Source: Bacteroidota bacterium
Lineage (GTDB): Bacteria; Bacteroidota; Ignavibacteria; SZUA-365
Assembly: GCA_018224345.1 (NCBI GenBank)
Contig: JAGTUW010000376.1
Span: 1 to 18,742 of the forward strand
Reading direction: 5' to 3'
DNA length: 18,742 nucleotides
In this document: positions 7,736 to 15,536 of the stretch, in pieces
Position numbering within the stretch: position 1 is the first letter of the stretch
Layout of the letters: the number at the start of each line of letters is the position of its first letter
Program-made: the position numbers and the translations under genes
Notes under the pieces: model-generated
What the model was told of the DNA's origin: nothing
The model's database searches: none
What the model saw: only the letters and a program-made list of their open reading frames with translations

Positions 7736-8581
7736 ATGAGCAAATCCCTGCGTTTTGTAAAAGCCCGTTTCCCTTCCACATCCGACAATCTCACGATTCA
7801 GAGCATGCTGATTACGCACGATCCACTGGGTTTCGTTGAAGAGGAAGATTGGTGGGAGGTGTATTTCGACGAGAAGCGCTGGCCCATGGTCGAGGCATCG
7901 TTCAAACGGCGGGTCGATGACGAAGGGCTCTCGGTTTCCTTCGAACTCGAGACCATCGATCAGAAAAACTGGAATCAGGAATGGGAAGACAGCATTGAAC
8001 CCATACGCGTATCCGATCGCTTTGTCATCGCACCCTCATGGCACAGCGTCGAGCAGGTACACGGCGTGTCTGTACTGACCATCGACCCGAAGATGTCCTT
8101 CGGTACCGGATATCACGCTACGACGCGACTGATGCTCCGCCTTATGGAAACAACAGTGCGCCCCGATGATCGTGTCCTCGATATGGGCACCGGCACAGGC
8201 GTACTCGCCATCGCGGCCATACTCCTCGGCGCACGCGAAGCGGACGGTGTTGATACCGATGAGTGGTCCTATGACAACGCTCTGGAGAATGCACAGCGTA
8301 ACCGGGTCGACGCACAGTGTCATTTTCGACTTGGTTCCATCGAGCAGGCTTCCGGTGTGTATGATCTGATTCTTTCAAACATCACGAAAATCGATAATCT
8401 CCAACTGCTTCCGGGATACCTCCACAGACTCAACACAGAAGGAAGACTGATTCTGTCAGGGTTTTATCTGCAGGACGCGACGGATATGCGGCTGGCGCTG
8501 GAAAATCTTGGCATGCGTGTCATGGACGAAGCGCATGAGCAGGAATGGTGCGTGATCAGTGCGATGAAGGATACGATATGA
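7736..8581 (+). CDS. prmA: Ribosomal protein L11 methyltransferase
   Basis: Cytoplasmic S-adenosylmethionine-dependent enzyme that methylates ribosomal protein L11. It has 281 residues, normal for PrmA. The family-specific DPKMSFGTGYHATT lies at 117-130, the SAM-binding motif I VLDMGTGTGVLAIAA at 147-161, an acidic VDTDEW after beta-2 (172-177), and LILSNI (211-216) in place of the usual ANI(L) catalytic-loop motif. The N-terminal L11-recognition part carries the usual EEEDWWEVYF and WNQEWEDSIEPI segments. An upstream in-frame start would put the terminator hairpin inside the coding region, so ATG 7736 is preferred. No Shine-Dalgarno precedes it (ACGGACAATAAACAC). The stop overlaps the next start (ATGA, 8578-8581), so prmA and the phosphatase gene form a coupled pair. 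Confidence 0.95.
   Translation: MSKSLRFVKARFPSTSDNLTIQSMLITHDPLGFVEEEDWWEVYFDEKRWPMVEASFKRRVDDEGLSVSFELETIDQKNWNQEWEDSIEPIRVSDRFVIAPSWHSVEQVHGVSVLTIDPKMSFGTGYHATTRLMLRLMETTVRPDDRVLDMGTGTGVLAIAAILLGAREADGVDTDEWSYDNALENAQRNRVDAQCHFRLGSIEQASGVYDLILSNITKIDNLQLLPGYLHRLNTEGRLILSGFYLQDATDMRLALENLGMRVMDEAHEQEWCVISAMKDTI
8567..8571 (+). promoter_or_regulatory. Ribosome binding site setting the Ppx/GppA start
   Basis: AAGGA lies within the end of prmA, 6 nt before the ATG at 8578. It favours that ATG, which overlaps the prmA stop, over an in-frame GTG at 8545. Confidence 0.7.
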
Positions 8582-9516
8582 CCATTGCTTCAATAGATAT
8601 CGGAACAAATACCATTCTCATGCTCATTGCCGAGATCACCGGGGACGGCCGCATCCGTATCATCTCGGATCAGCAGGTTATCGCACGTCTGGGAGAAGGT
8701 GTCGATCACAGTGGCACAATAACCTGGGACGCTTTTACGAGAAGCGAGCGCTTTCTCTCCTCCTATGTCGAACGCGCCCGTGCGCACAATGTAGATCTCA
8801 TCCGCTGTACCGGGACCAGCGCCCTGCGGGATGCGCGTAACGGTGACGATTTCCTCGATTACATGTTTCAGAAACTCGGCATCGAGATAGAGATTCTCAC
8901 CGGTGATGAAGAAGCTATGTGGACGTATGGCGGAGCGATTTCCGGCCTTCTGAGACCTGACGCAGCCTACGCCGTCCTCGACATCGGGGGCGGAAGTACG
9001 GAATTGACCGTAGGACACGGATTTCGCATCGACAAACGTCGCAGCATAGATATCGGCTGCGTGCGCATGACGGAAAAACTGCTGCATCATGTTCCACCGA
9101 CCGATGAAGAGATCAGCATTCTTTTATCTACTATTGACGGCGCACTTCCCACACTGCCCGATTTCGACCCTGGAGACACGACAGTCGTGGGTGTGGCAGG
9201 GACGGTCGTCACTCTGGCATCTGTGGAATTGGGGCTTTCTGCATTCGACGCATCGAAAATCGCAGGCTTTGAACTTACGCGTGAGATGGTGCAACGACGC
9301 TTCTCGCAATTTCGTGCTATGACAAAGGAGCAACTGCAGGACGCAATGCATATCGATCCGGGCCGGGCGGACATCATTCTCGTCGGCGTTGCCCTGCTCA
9401 AACGCTTCATGGAGAATCGTGATATCTCCCGCATCATTGTCTCGGAACGTGGTCTCCGCTATGGTATCGTCATGCGCGAATGGGAGCACGGTCTCGAACG
9501 GCCCGACATGCCCTGA
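8578..9516 (+). CDS. Ppx/GppA-family exopolyphosphatase or pppGpp phosphatase
   Basis: Actin-fold phosphatase that removes terminal phosphate from polyphosphate or converts pppGpp to ppGpp; sequence alone does not decide which. It has 312 residues, matching the short form with only the catalytic Ppx/GppA domain and no C-terminal HD extension. Motifs: phosphate-1 loop IDIGTNT (6-12), CTGTSALRDA (77-86), LTGDEEA (107-113) with the expected catalytic acidic residue in DEE, phosphate-2 loop LDIGGGSTEL (134-143), adenosine-like motif GVAGTV (205-210), and SERGLRYG (289-296) near the end. In the usual family, E. coli Ppx is much longer. The gene is translationally coupled to prmA. Its last 58 bp overlap the convergent cysteine desulfurase gene. 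Confidence 0.94.
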   Translation: MTIASIDIGTNTILMLIAEITGDGRIRIISDQQVIARLGEGVDHSGTITWDAFTRSERFLSSYVERARAHNVDLIRCTGTSALRDARNGDDFLDYMFQKLGIEIEILTGDEEAMWTYGGAISGLLRPDAAYAVLDIGGGSTELTVGHGFRIDKRRSIDIGCVRMTEKLLHHVPPTDEEISILLSTIDGALPTLPDFDPGDTTVVGVAGTVVTLASVELGLSAFDASKIAGFELTREMVQRRFSQFRAMTKEQLQDAMHIDPGRADIILVGVALLKRFMENRDISRIIVSERGLRYGIVMREWEHGLERPDMP

Positions 9517-10664
9517 ACCACACGGATCAGGATGTCCATTCCTCCGCGCAACTCCTCTTCCGTTGTTTCCGCGGTAAAGGAAACGCGTATGGTTGCGGCC
9601 GTTCCCGCATCATCCCGTCCTATCGCACGTATCACATGCGATGCTTCGATACTGCCCGCCGAGCACGCAGAACCACTGGAAATCATCAGTCCCTCGATAT
9701 CACAGCGCATCACCAGCATGGCCCCGTCGATAGCATAGGCATCCGCGGGAAACGTCACACTGAGAATATTCGGTATCACTTCGTTGCCCGTTCCATTGAA
9801 ATGGATCCCAGGGAGCGACGAACACAGCATTTCCTCAGCCAGAGCCCGCAGCCCTGCACAATGCCGGTATCGCTGTTCCATTTCAAGACGTGCCCATTTC
9901 GCTGCCTCCCCGAAGCCAATAATAGCAGGGACATTTTCGGTACCGCCCCTTCTCCCGCGTTCCTGTGCTCCACCGAATTGCAGTGGTGTCATACGCGGTC
10001 CGCTGCGCACATAGAGCGCGCCTGTTCCCTTGGGTCCATGAATCTTATGGGCCGAAAGTGAGAGAAGGTCCACATGTGTTTTCGTGACATCGATCGGGAG
10101 CTTGCCCGCACTCTGTACGGCATCGCAATGGAAGAGCACATCGTGTTTCCACAGCAATTCCCCTGTTGCATCGAGGGGCAGAATACCACCGGTTTCGTTA
10201 TTGACATGCATGAGGGAACACACCGCCGTCGAAGGGGCGATTCGTGCTTCGATGGAGGCGATATCAGGTACTGCTGCATGATTGACGGGGATTTCGCAGA
10301 CGACCGCACCGTTGCGTTGCGCTTGCGCACATGCCGCCAGGACGGCAGTGTGTTCGGCTGGTGAGGTTATGATATCACGCGCAGTTTCTCCGGCAGCTTC
10401 GAGAGCGAAACGTATCGCCGCGTTATCGCTCTCCGTTCCCCCGCTGGTGAAAATGATTTCACCCGGTTTTGCATTGATCAGAGCCGCGACTTCCGTTCTT
10501 GCTTCTTCTACCGCCGCCTTGACCGTGCGTCCCATCGCATGCACACTGGAGGGGTTGCCATAATGATCCCGCAGATACGGGAGCATGGCATCCAGCACAC
10601 GTTCATCCAGCGGTGTTGTCGCTGCGTGATCAAGATAGATGGCCGGAGTTCGATGCGAGGCCAT
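9459..10664 (-). CDS. Cysteine desulfurase (NifS/IscS family)
   Basis: PLP enzyme that takes sulfur from cysteine for iron-sulfur clusters, thiolated tRNA or other cofactors; cytoplasmic. Counting from the in-frame GTG at 10667 (402 residues), it shows YLDHAATTP (11-19), YGNPSSVH (36-43), TSGGTESDNAA (74-84), the PLP lysine K208 in SLSAHKIHGPKG, RGGTENVP (240-247) and the active-site C335 in SSGSACSAGS. The C335 loop is of the longer class I (NifS/IscS) type. The ATG at 10664 overlaps the birA TGA (TGATG), with AAGGAG just upstream, so the gene is coupled to birA; the GTG start remains possible. No IscU or IscA gene adjoins it. The 3' end overlaps the convergent Ppx/GppA gene by 58 bp. The last residues (RSRPCSHSRMTIP) look like an unconserved tail created by that overlap. 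Confidence 0.95.
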   Translation of the reverse strand: MASHRTPAIYLDHAATTPLDERVLDAMLPYLRDHYGNPSSVHAMGRTVKAAVEEARTEVAALINAKPGEIIFTSGGTESDNAAIRFALEAAGETARDIITSPAEHTAVLAACAQAQRNGAVVCEIPVNHAAVPDIASIEARIAPSTAVCSLMHVNNETGGILPLDATGELLWKHDVLFHCDAVQSAGKLPIDVTKTHVDLLSLSAHKIHGPKGTGALYVRSGPRMTPLQFGGAQERGRRGGTENVPAIIGFGEAAKWARLEMEQRYRHCAGLRALAEEMLCSSLPGIHFNGTGNEVIPNILSVTFPADAYAIDGAMLVMRCDIEGLMISSGSACSAGSIEASHVIRAIGRDDAGTAATIRVSFTAETTEEELRGGMDILIRVVQGMSGRSRPCSHSRMTIP

Positions 10665-11416
10665 CACTCCTTCTTTCCCTCATCTGGAGCGGGCAGCGCG
10701 TCACCTGCGAGGATGCGTTCAACCGCCCCGTCAGGGGTACGTATCAGCAACGCACCATCTGCGTCAATATCGATGGCCTCGCCTTCCACTCTTCCAGCCT
10801 GTTGTTCGATCACGGTCTTCCTTCCGAACATGCGGGTGGCTTCGCGCCAGGCCTGAAGAATCGGAGGATTGCCTTCCGCTGTCCAACGCGTATACAGAAG
10901 ATCGAGGTCGCGGCATACTTCGGACAGTACTTCATCGGTATCGAAGGGCCGGCCAGCCTCCAGAGCAAGTGATGTGGGCGGCAATCTGTACTCTCCCTCA
11001 AAATGCTGCTGATTGACATTCACGCCGATCCCGATCAACGCCCATGGTACATCATTTCGTATGCCGGTTTCGACGAGAATTCCAGAGATTTTTTTTTCAT
11101 CTACCAGCACGTCATTCGGCCACTTGACATGAACCTCTATCGGAGCCAGTCGTTGCAGGGCCTGCGTGACTGCGACTCCGGCAAGCAGCGGGAGTCCGCC
11201 CCACTCCTCACCCTCTCGTGCCGGATAGAGTATCACCGTCGCAAGAAGGTTCTGTGAGAGGGGCGACCGCCAGTTTCTCTGCATCCGGCCACGTCCGGCC
11301 GACTGAATTTCCGCCGTGACGACCGTCCCTTCTCCCGGCTGTCTGGTCAGCAGATCACGTGCGTACCGATTCGTGGAATCGACTTTTTCGAGCGCAATAC
11401 GTCGGGTACCGATCAT
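10664..11416 (-). CDS. birA: Biotin-[acetyl-CoA-carboxylase] ligase, short form without DNA-binding domain
   Basis: Activates biotin as biotinyl-AMP and attaches it to the lysine of a carrier protein; cytoplasmic. It has 250 residues. Motifs: DSTNRYA (13-19), biotin/AMP loop GRGRMQRNW (41-49), KWPNDVLV (98-105), KKISGILVE (108-116) and GIGVNVNQ (129-136). A C-terminal SH3-like part runs to about residue 238. There is no N-terminal winged-helix domain, so it is a monofunctional ligase rather than a repressor. A TTG nine bases upstream is in frame, but AAGGAG at 11427-11432 is 10 nt from ATG 11416 and only 1 nt from the TTG, so the ATG is preferred. It is the first gene of a two-gene unit with the cysteine desulfurase. 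It would serve the biotin-dependent carboxylase at the left end of the window. Confidence 0.95.
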   Translation of the reverse strand: MIGTRRIALEKVDSTNRYARDLLTRQPGEGTVVTAEIQSAGRGRMQRNWRSPLSQNLLATVILYPAREGEEWGGLPLLAGVAVTQALQRLAPIEVHVKWPNDVLVDEKKISGILVETGIRNDVPWALIGIGVNVNQQHFEGEYRLPPTSLALEAGRPFDTDEVLSEVCRDLDLLYTRWTAEGNPPILQAWREATRMFGRKTVIEQQAGRVEGEAIDIDADGALLIRTPDGAVERILAGDALPAPDEGKKE

Positions 11417-11426
11417 GGAAGGCAAT

Positions 11427-11432
11427 CTCCTT
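11427..11432 (-). promoter_or_regulatory. Shine-Dalgarno of birA
   Basis: The minus strand reads AAGGAG, 10 nt before ATG 11416. It decides against the TTG at 11425, which would be only 1 nt away. Confidence 0.7.
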
Positions 11433-11814
11433 ATGGACGCAAAAACTACATGCAGGGAAGATACAAAGCAAATGTTGATACAGAATTGCCCCGTCGCAGA
11501 GACCGTACGATGGATGCCACGCCGTCGGAATTTCCGGCATGCCTGCTGTCAGCAGCAGAAAATGCCCGGCAGGACAACTGTACCTTCCGACAGGATCGAA
11601 ATGAGATCACGGCGCCGTATTTCATGCAGATGCGCTTTCACGGATTTTCCCCACATTTACCGTTTTTCACCTTGATTTTGTGGGGGGAATTGGAGTAGTT
11701 TTCAAGGTACAGAAAAATCATGCCATCCCTCCGCCGGGGGTGTTCTGATATCCGCACACAGAACTGATTCAACCACCAATTCTCTGAACACACTAGCTGT
11801 TTAAAATCTTCTTT

Positions 11815-11818
11815 GAGG
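11815..11818 (+). promoter_or_regulatory. Ribosome binding site of the 1207-residue T9SS protein
   Basis: GAGG lies 6 nt before ATG 11825. An in-frame TTG at 11813 overlaps this site and is rejected as the start. Confidence 0.6.
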
Positions 11819-11824
11819 TACTCT

Positions 11825-14800
11825 ATGCGAAGAGCTGTTACCATACTTTTACCTCTGATGCTCGCTCTGCTGAGCAGTGGGGCACTTCAGGCGCAGCCAT
11901 TCGGTGCTGTGATTTATGTCGGCGACGACAACGCCCACGTGTATATGTTCGATCTTGAGAACACCAATTTCTCGAAAGTCGAATTCTACCGCGCCAATCG
12001 TCTCCTGGGCACCGTCAATATCAATGCAGGTGACGGAGGTATCGTCATCGACCGTGGACTGCGGAAGGATATTTCCTATCAGTATCAGTACCGCGCATAC
12101 CGGACCGGAGGAGGTTTCATGGACGGAAATCTCATAAACGGTACTTTTCTCGGTGGTGACATGCAGGGCATCCTTCTCTTTCCCGACACTATCGACATGA
12201 AAACCGATATGGTCGATACGATTTACGTCTGGCCAGGGGGTGATTTGCACTTCGCAAAAAACGCTGATGTAAGCTGGATACTCGGGACTGCCGGGACAAT
12301 CTCCGGAATACAGGTGCTCGGCAGTGACAATCCTTCTCAGGTCTGGCATGGAATTTTCAGTGCCTCGGGTGGTCGCCTCAATGACATCAATATTCATTGC
12401 TCGGGACAGGTTGGTCCGCTGAAGAATTTCACTTTCGTCGGCTCCGATGTATTCCTCAACAACGAGGACACCGAATCCCATTTCGACAATGTCACACTCA
12501 ACTGGGTGACTGAAAACAACCGAAACGATTATGCTTTCATCAGGCATCGTGGAAACAAGATATTCGCGAAAAACTGCGAGCTCACGCACGAAGGCCAGAT
12601 GTGGGGCGTACAGACAGCGGACAATCTCAACATCAATTTCAACTCGACGCTTGTCGGGAGCAATGTTTCCAACACCGAGGTCAACAAAGGACAAATCTCT
12701 CTCGGGCCTTCGGGCGTACCGACATCAATGGAAAACTGCCATATCATTGATGGGAATGTGAGCTTGAGCAACAAATCCGTTGTTCGGTACAATACCATCG
12801 AGTGGATGGCTGCATTGAACATCTCCCCTGCAGCGGGTGGTTTTGATCCTGCAGATATCAAAGACGTGCAGGTTCATTACAATCATTTTGTGCGGCAAAA
12901 CGATGCCATCGGGAACGTGTCCAATTTCCAGGCGGACTCCATCGATGCACGCTTCAACTACTGGGGACAGTGCGAAGGCCCGAAACCCGGAGAACGAGCG
13001 ACTATGGGGAAGGTGTTCATTGATCCATTCCTCCGTGTACCGTATCCGGAGACAGCCTACTGGGGTGAGATCGTCGCGAGCAAAACAAAGATCATCGCGA
13101 ACAGTGAAGACTCGATCACATTCACAGGACATTTCTACAATCTTTACACAAACACCGACACCGCAGACGTCGTTGTCAACTACCTCGTCGTCATTCGTGG
13201 CGATACCTTGTACGAAGGTTCTGTGACCACTGATGAAAACGGGTTCTTCAACTTCACTGTCAAGGTGCCGCAGGAGTATCATCAGAGTACCGCGATGAAT
13301 GTGTTTTTCACATCGGATCTGCAATGCATTGAGAAGACATTTTTCATCAATGTGGAGAAACAGACCGGTCCCGATCTTTCGGTGTTTGATGCGGAGGTCG
13401 TGCAGGTACTCAGGGCCGAGGATAACATCGTACAGAACAAGGGTTTTGTGGTACGTGCAACTGTATTGGCCACGGAACCTGTCAACACGCCGTTCAAAAT
13501 CATCGTCGAAGCCAACGAGAATACATACGAGACCTTTTACATTCTTGATCGCATGAATGTCGGCATCGATTACAGCATGTTGAATCCGTTTACTGAAATC
13601 ACCATGCCCACAGTAAAACCTCTGATCGTTCTTTTCTTCGTCGATGAAGAAGGATTCGATGTCGGTACCGCAGAAGTCTCGGTCACCGTCGATCCCGAGC
13701 AAGACGGTGATTATCGCGGGCGTATACTCGAAGCCAATGAATTCAACAACACAATAGTAACGTTTGCCGAGGTGAAACCTTCAACATACGGCAACAAGGG
13801 TGACGCAGCCTTGCGTGCATTCTTCCAGGGTGCCGAAGGCTTTGGCAATCCGGGCCGCGTACAGAGCTGGGCCGATTCGACTGCCTTCTTTATGGAAGGC
13901 GCCTGGCCGATGTCACCTGGACAGACGAGCTTCACTGCCTCAAACGAGATAGCGGACTATGGCTATCTCGGAGCAGCTGATACACTTCTGCAGGAAACCT
14001 GGCAGCCCTATCTCGCCAAGGTGTACAAACAGATGGTACTGGCAAATCCCGCCAATGACCGTTATATATTGGGTGTCCCACCGAATTGGTTCAATACCAA
14101 ACTCGACAACGAGGAATTCAACCATCGTGCCTCGCAGACACTCTCGTGGTCCGGCGCATGGGACTTCATGGTTTCCAGTGTCGATCACTGGAAGCACGCG
14201 GCACACTCGCTCGGACATTCCTTCGGCCTGCGCAGGCAGGATATCGATCCGGATGACGAGATCATGATGGAGCAGTATCACGAGAACTTCATTGGCATCG
14301 ATGTTGTCAACGGTTACGATTTCCGCTTCAATCGCATCGTAAGCAACTTCCAGGAAAATCTCGCATCCCAGCGCATGAGAGCCAAATGCTTTATGGGCGG
14401 AAGCCAGCTTCCCAATCCCGGTTTCAATTTCTTCCTCTGGGTCAACGATGTCGATTACAACCAGCTGCTCGGATCCGTCTCCGAATTCGTGAGCCGGAAA
14501 TCAGAACTCAGCAAGACAGGAACAGTCGAACGCGCACTCTTCGTGGAAGGTTCAATCGACAGCGAAACCCGAACCGTCCGTTTCGGACCCTGGCTGCGTA
14601 TTGACGATGCAACACCATCATCGATGGTTCCCGATCAATACGCGACACATACCTTCAAAGTCCTGGACGCCGGTGATCAGGAAATCGCGACCTACCTCTA
14701 CCGCCCGACATTCCGTGCTCTCGGTCTCGATGAAGTCGATGCGCACAGCATGCCGGATCCCACGATGGAAACCGAACACTTCGCTTTCGTCGTTCCCTGT

Positions 14801-15448
14801 CCTGACAACGCCCACAAGGTCATTGTCGAGGAGGGCGGCGTGATTGTCGGCGAGCGCATCCTTTCATCGAACAAACCCGTTGTCAGTATCGAGTTTCCGA
14901 CCCAGGGACAAGATGTAAAGGATGAAAAATTCCAGGCACGCTGGAGTGCATCCGATCCCGACGGCGAAACGGAATTCTGGTACACCGTCTGGTTCAGCAC
15001 CAATCGCGGTATGACCTGGACGACGCTGCAGTTTGAGGATCCCGCAACGGTGGATTCTATTCTCGGTACGAAAGGACGCTCAGGATATATGTTGCGCGTC
15101 ATCGCCAACGACGGTGTCAATATATCTGACACTGTGGAAGTCGATTTCAGCATATTGACATCGACACAGCTTATTCCCACACCGGGTGTGTTTGCTCTGG
15201 AGCAGAACTACCCGAATCCTTTCAACCCGAGTACAACACTGACCTTCACGCTCCCCTCCTCCTCGGACGTGACGTTGACGGTCTTTGACGCGCTCGGTCG
15301 TCAGGTCGCTGTGATCGTTGATGGTTACCGCAGTGCCGGGACGCATCATGTTAGTTTCGACGCTTCCCGACTCCCCAGTGGCAGTTACCATGCTGTCCTG
15401 CGCTCCGGTGACAACAAGGCGAGCATACGCATGACACTCGCGCGTTGA
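11825..15448 (+). CDS. Large T9SS-secreted beta-helix protein with a degenerate metzincin-like domain
   Basis: A 1207-residue extracellular or surface protein of unknown role. The signal peptide is 1-23 (LQA before Q24). Residues about 90-385 read as a right-handed parallel beta-helix, closing with the RFNYWG motif (376-381) followed by a CEGP turn, as in NosD/pectate-lyase-like repeats. A CARDB-like domain spans about 515-645, ending ILEANEFNN. Residues about 660-870 contain HSLGHSFGLRR (794-804) and a following DPDDEIMMEQ. This aligns with the metzincin zinc motif HExxHxxGxxH and its Met-turn, but the catalytic Glu is Ser795 and the third ligand is Arg804. Residues about 1016-1115 look Ig/FnIII-like. 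Residues 1123-1207 are a T9SS sorting domain (FALEQNYPNPFNPS...LPSGSYHAVL). The start is set by GAGG at 11815. Domain calls rest on motif reading; function is not inferred. Confidence 0.9.
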   Translation: MRRAVTILLPLMLALLSSGALQAQPFGAVIYVGDDNAHVYMFDLENTNFSKVEFYRANRLLGTVNINAGDGGIVIDRGLRKDISYQYQYRAYRTGGGFMDGNLINGTFLGGDMQGILLFPDTIDMKTDMVDTIYVWPGGDLHFAKNADVSWILGTAGTISGIQVLGSDNPSQVWHGIFSASGGRLNDINIHCSGQVGPLKNFTFVGSDVFLNNEDTESHFDNVTLNWVTENNRNDYAFIRHRGNKIFAKNCELTHEGQMWGVQTADNLNINFNSTLVGSNVSNTEVNKGQISLGPSGVPTSMENCHIIDGNVSLSNKSVVRYNTIEWMAALNISPAAGGFDPADIKDVQVHYNHFVRQNDAIGNVSNFQADSIDARFNYWGQCEGPKPGERATMGKVFIDPFLRVPYPETAYWGEIVASKTKIIANSEDSITFTGHFYNLYTNTDTADVVVNYLVVIRGDTLYEGSVTTDENGFFNFTVKVPQEYHQSTAMNVFFTSDLQCIEKTFFINVEKQTGPDLSVFDAEVVQVLRAEDNIVQNKGFVVRATVLATEPVNTPFKIIVEANENTYETFYILDRMNVGIDYSMLNPFTEITMPTVKPLIVLFFVDEEGFDVGTAEVSVTVDPEQDGDYRGRILEANEFNNTIVTFAEVKPSTYGNKGDAALRAFFQGAEGFGNPGRVQSWADSTAFFMEGAWPMSPGQTSFTASNEIADYGYLGAADTLLQETWQPYLAKVYKQMVLANPANDRYILGVPPNWFNTKLDNEEFNHRASQTLSWSGAWDFMVSSVDHWKHAAHSLGHSFGLRRQDIDPDDEIMMEQYHENFIGIDVVNGYDFRFNRIVSNFQENLASQRMRAKCFMGGSQLPNPGFNFFLWVNDVDYNQLLGSVSEFVSRKSELSKTGTVERALFVEGSIDSETRTVRFGPWLRIDDATPSSMVPDQYATHTFKVLDAGDQEIATYLYRPTFRALGLDEVDAHSMPDPTMETEHFAFVVPCPDNAHKVIVEEGGVIVGERILSSNKPVVSIEFPTQGQDVKDEKFQARWSASDPDGETEFWYTVWFSTNRGMTWTTLQFEDPATVDSILGTKGRSGYMLRVIANDGVNISDTVEVDFSILTSTQLIPTPGVFALEQNYPNPFNPSTTLTFTLPSSSDVTLTVFDALGRQVAVIVDGYRSAGTHHVSFDASRLPSGSYHAVLRSGDNKASIRMTLAR

Positions 15449-15480
15449 TGTCTGACGCATAAACGCAGAACTTCACCATG

Positions 15481-15508
15481 AAAAAGGCGGCCTGACGGTC
15501 GCCTTTTT
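15481..15508. terminator. Bidirectional intrinsic terminator
   Basis: AAAAAGGCGGCC (15481-15492) pairs with GGTCGCCTTTTT (15497-15508) around the loop TGAC, with one G-T wobble. The A-run on one side and T-run on the other let it end both the plus-strand T9SS gene (stop at 15448) and the minus-strand gene ending at 15537. Confidence 0.88.
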
Positions 15509-15536
15509 CTTTCACAGAGCAGTACATGATTGTTTC

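Larger units (their letters stand above)
11417..11824. other. Divergent intergenic region between birA and the 1207-residue secreted protein
   Basis: About 400 bp without a convincing gene. The frames open on the plus strand (for example 11450-11698) have no recognisable motif or start context. Visible elements are a palindrome CTGCTG-T-CAGCAG (11543-11555), and an inverted repeat CCCCACA (11649-11655) / TGTGGGG (11679-11685) around a T-rich 23-nt spacer. The last 60 bp before the plus-strand gene are AT-rich and hold TAAAAT (11802-11807), which is too near the ATG to be a normal -10. Promoters for both divergent units must lie here, but I cannot place them. Confidence 0.5.

Noticed and set aside
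12725..13702. A 325-codon minus-strand frame inside the 1207-residue T9SS gene
   Set aside because: The His/Asp/Cys-rich translation has no recognisable motif and lies fully antisense to a frame with a signal peptide and sorting domain.
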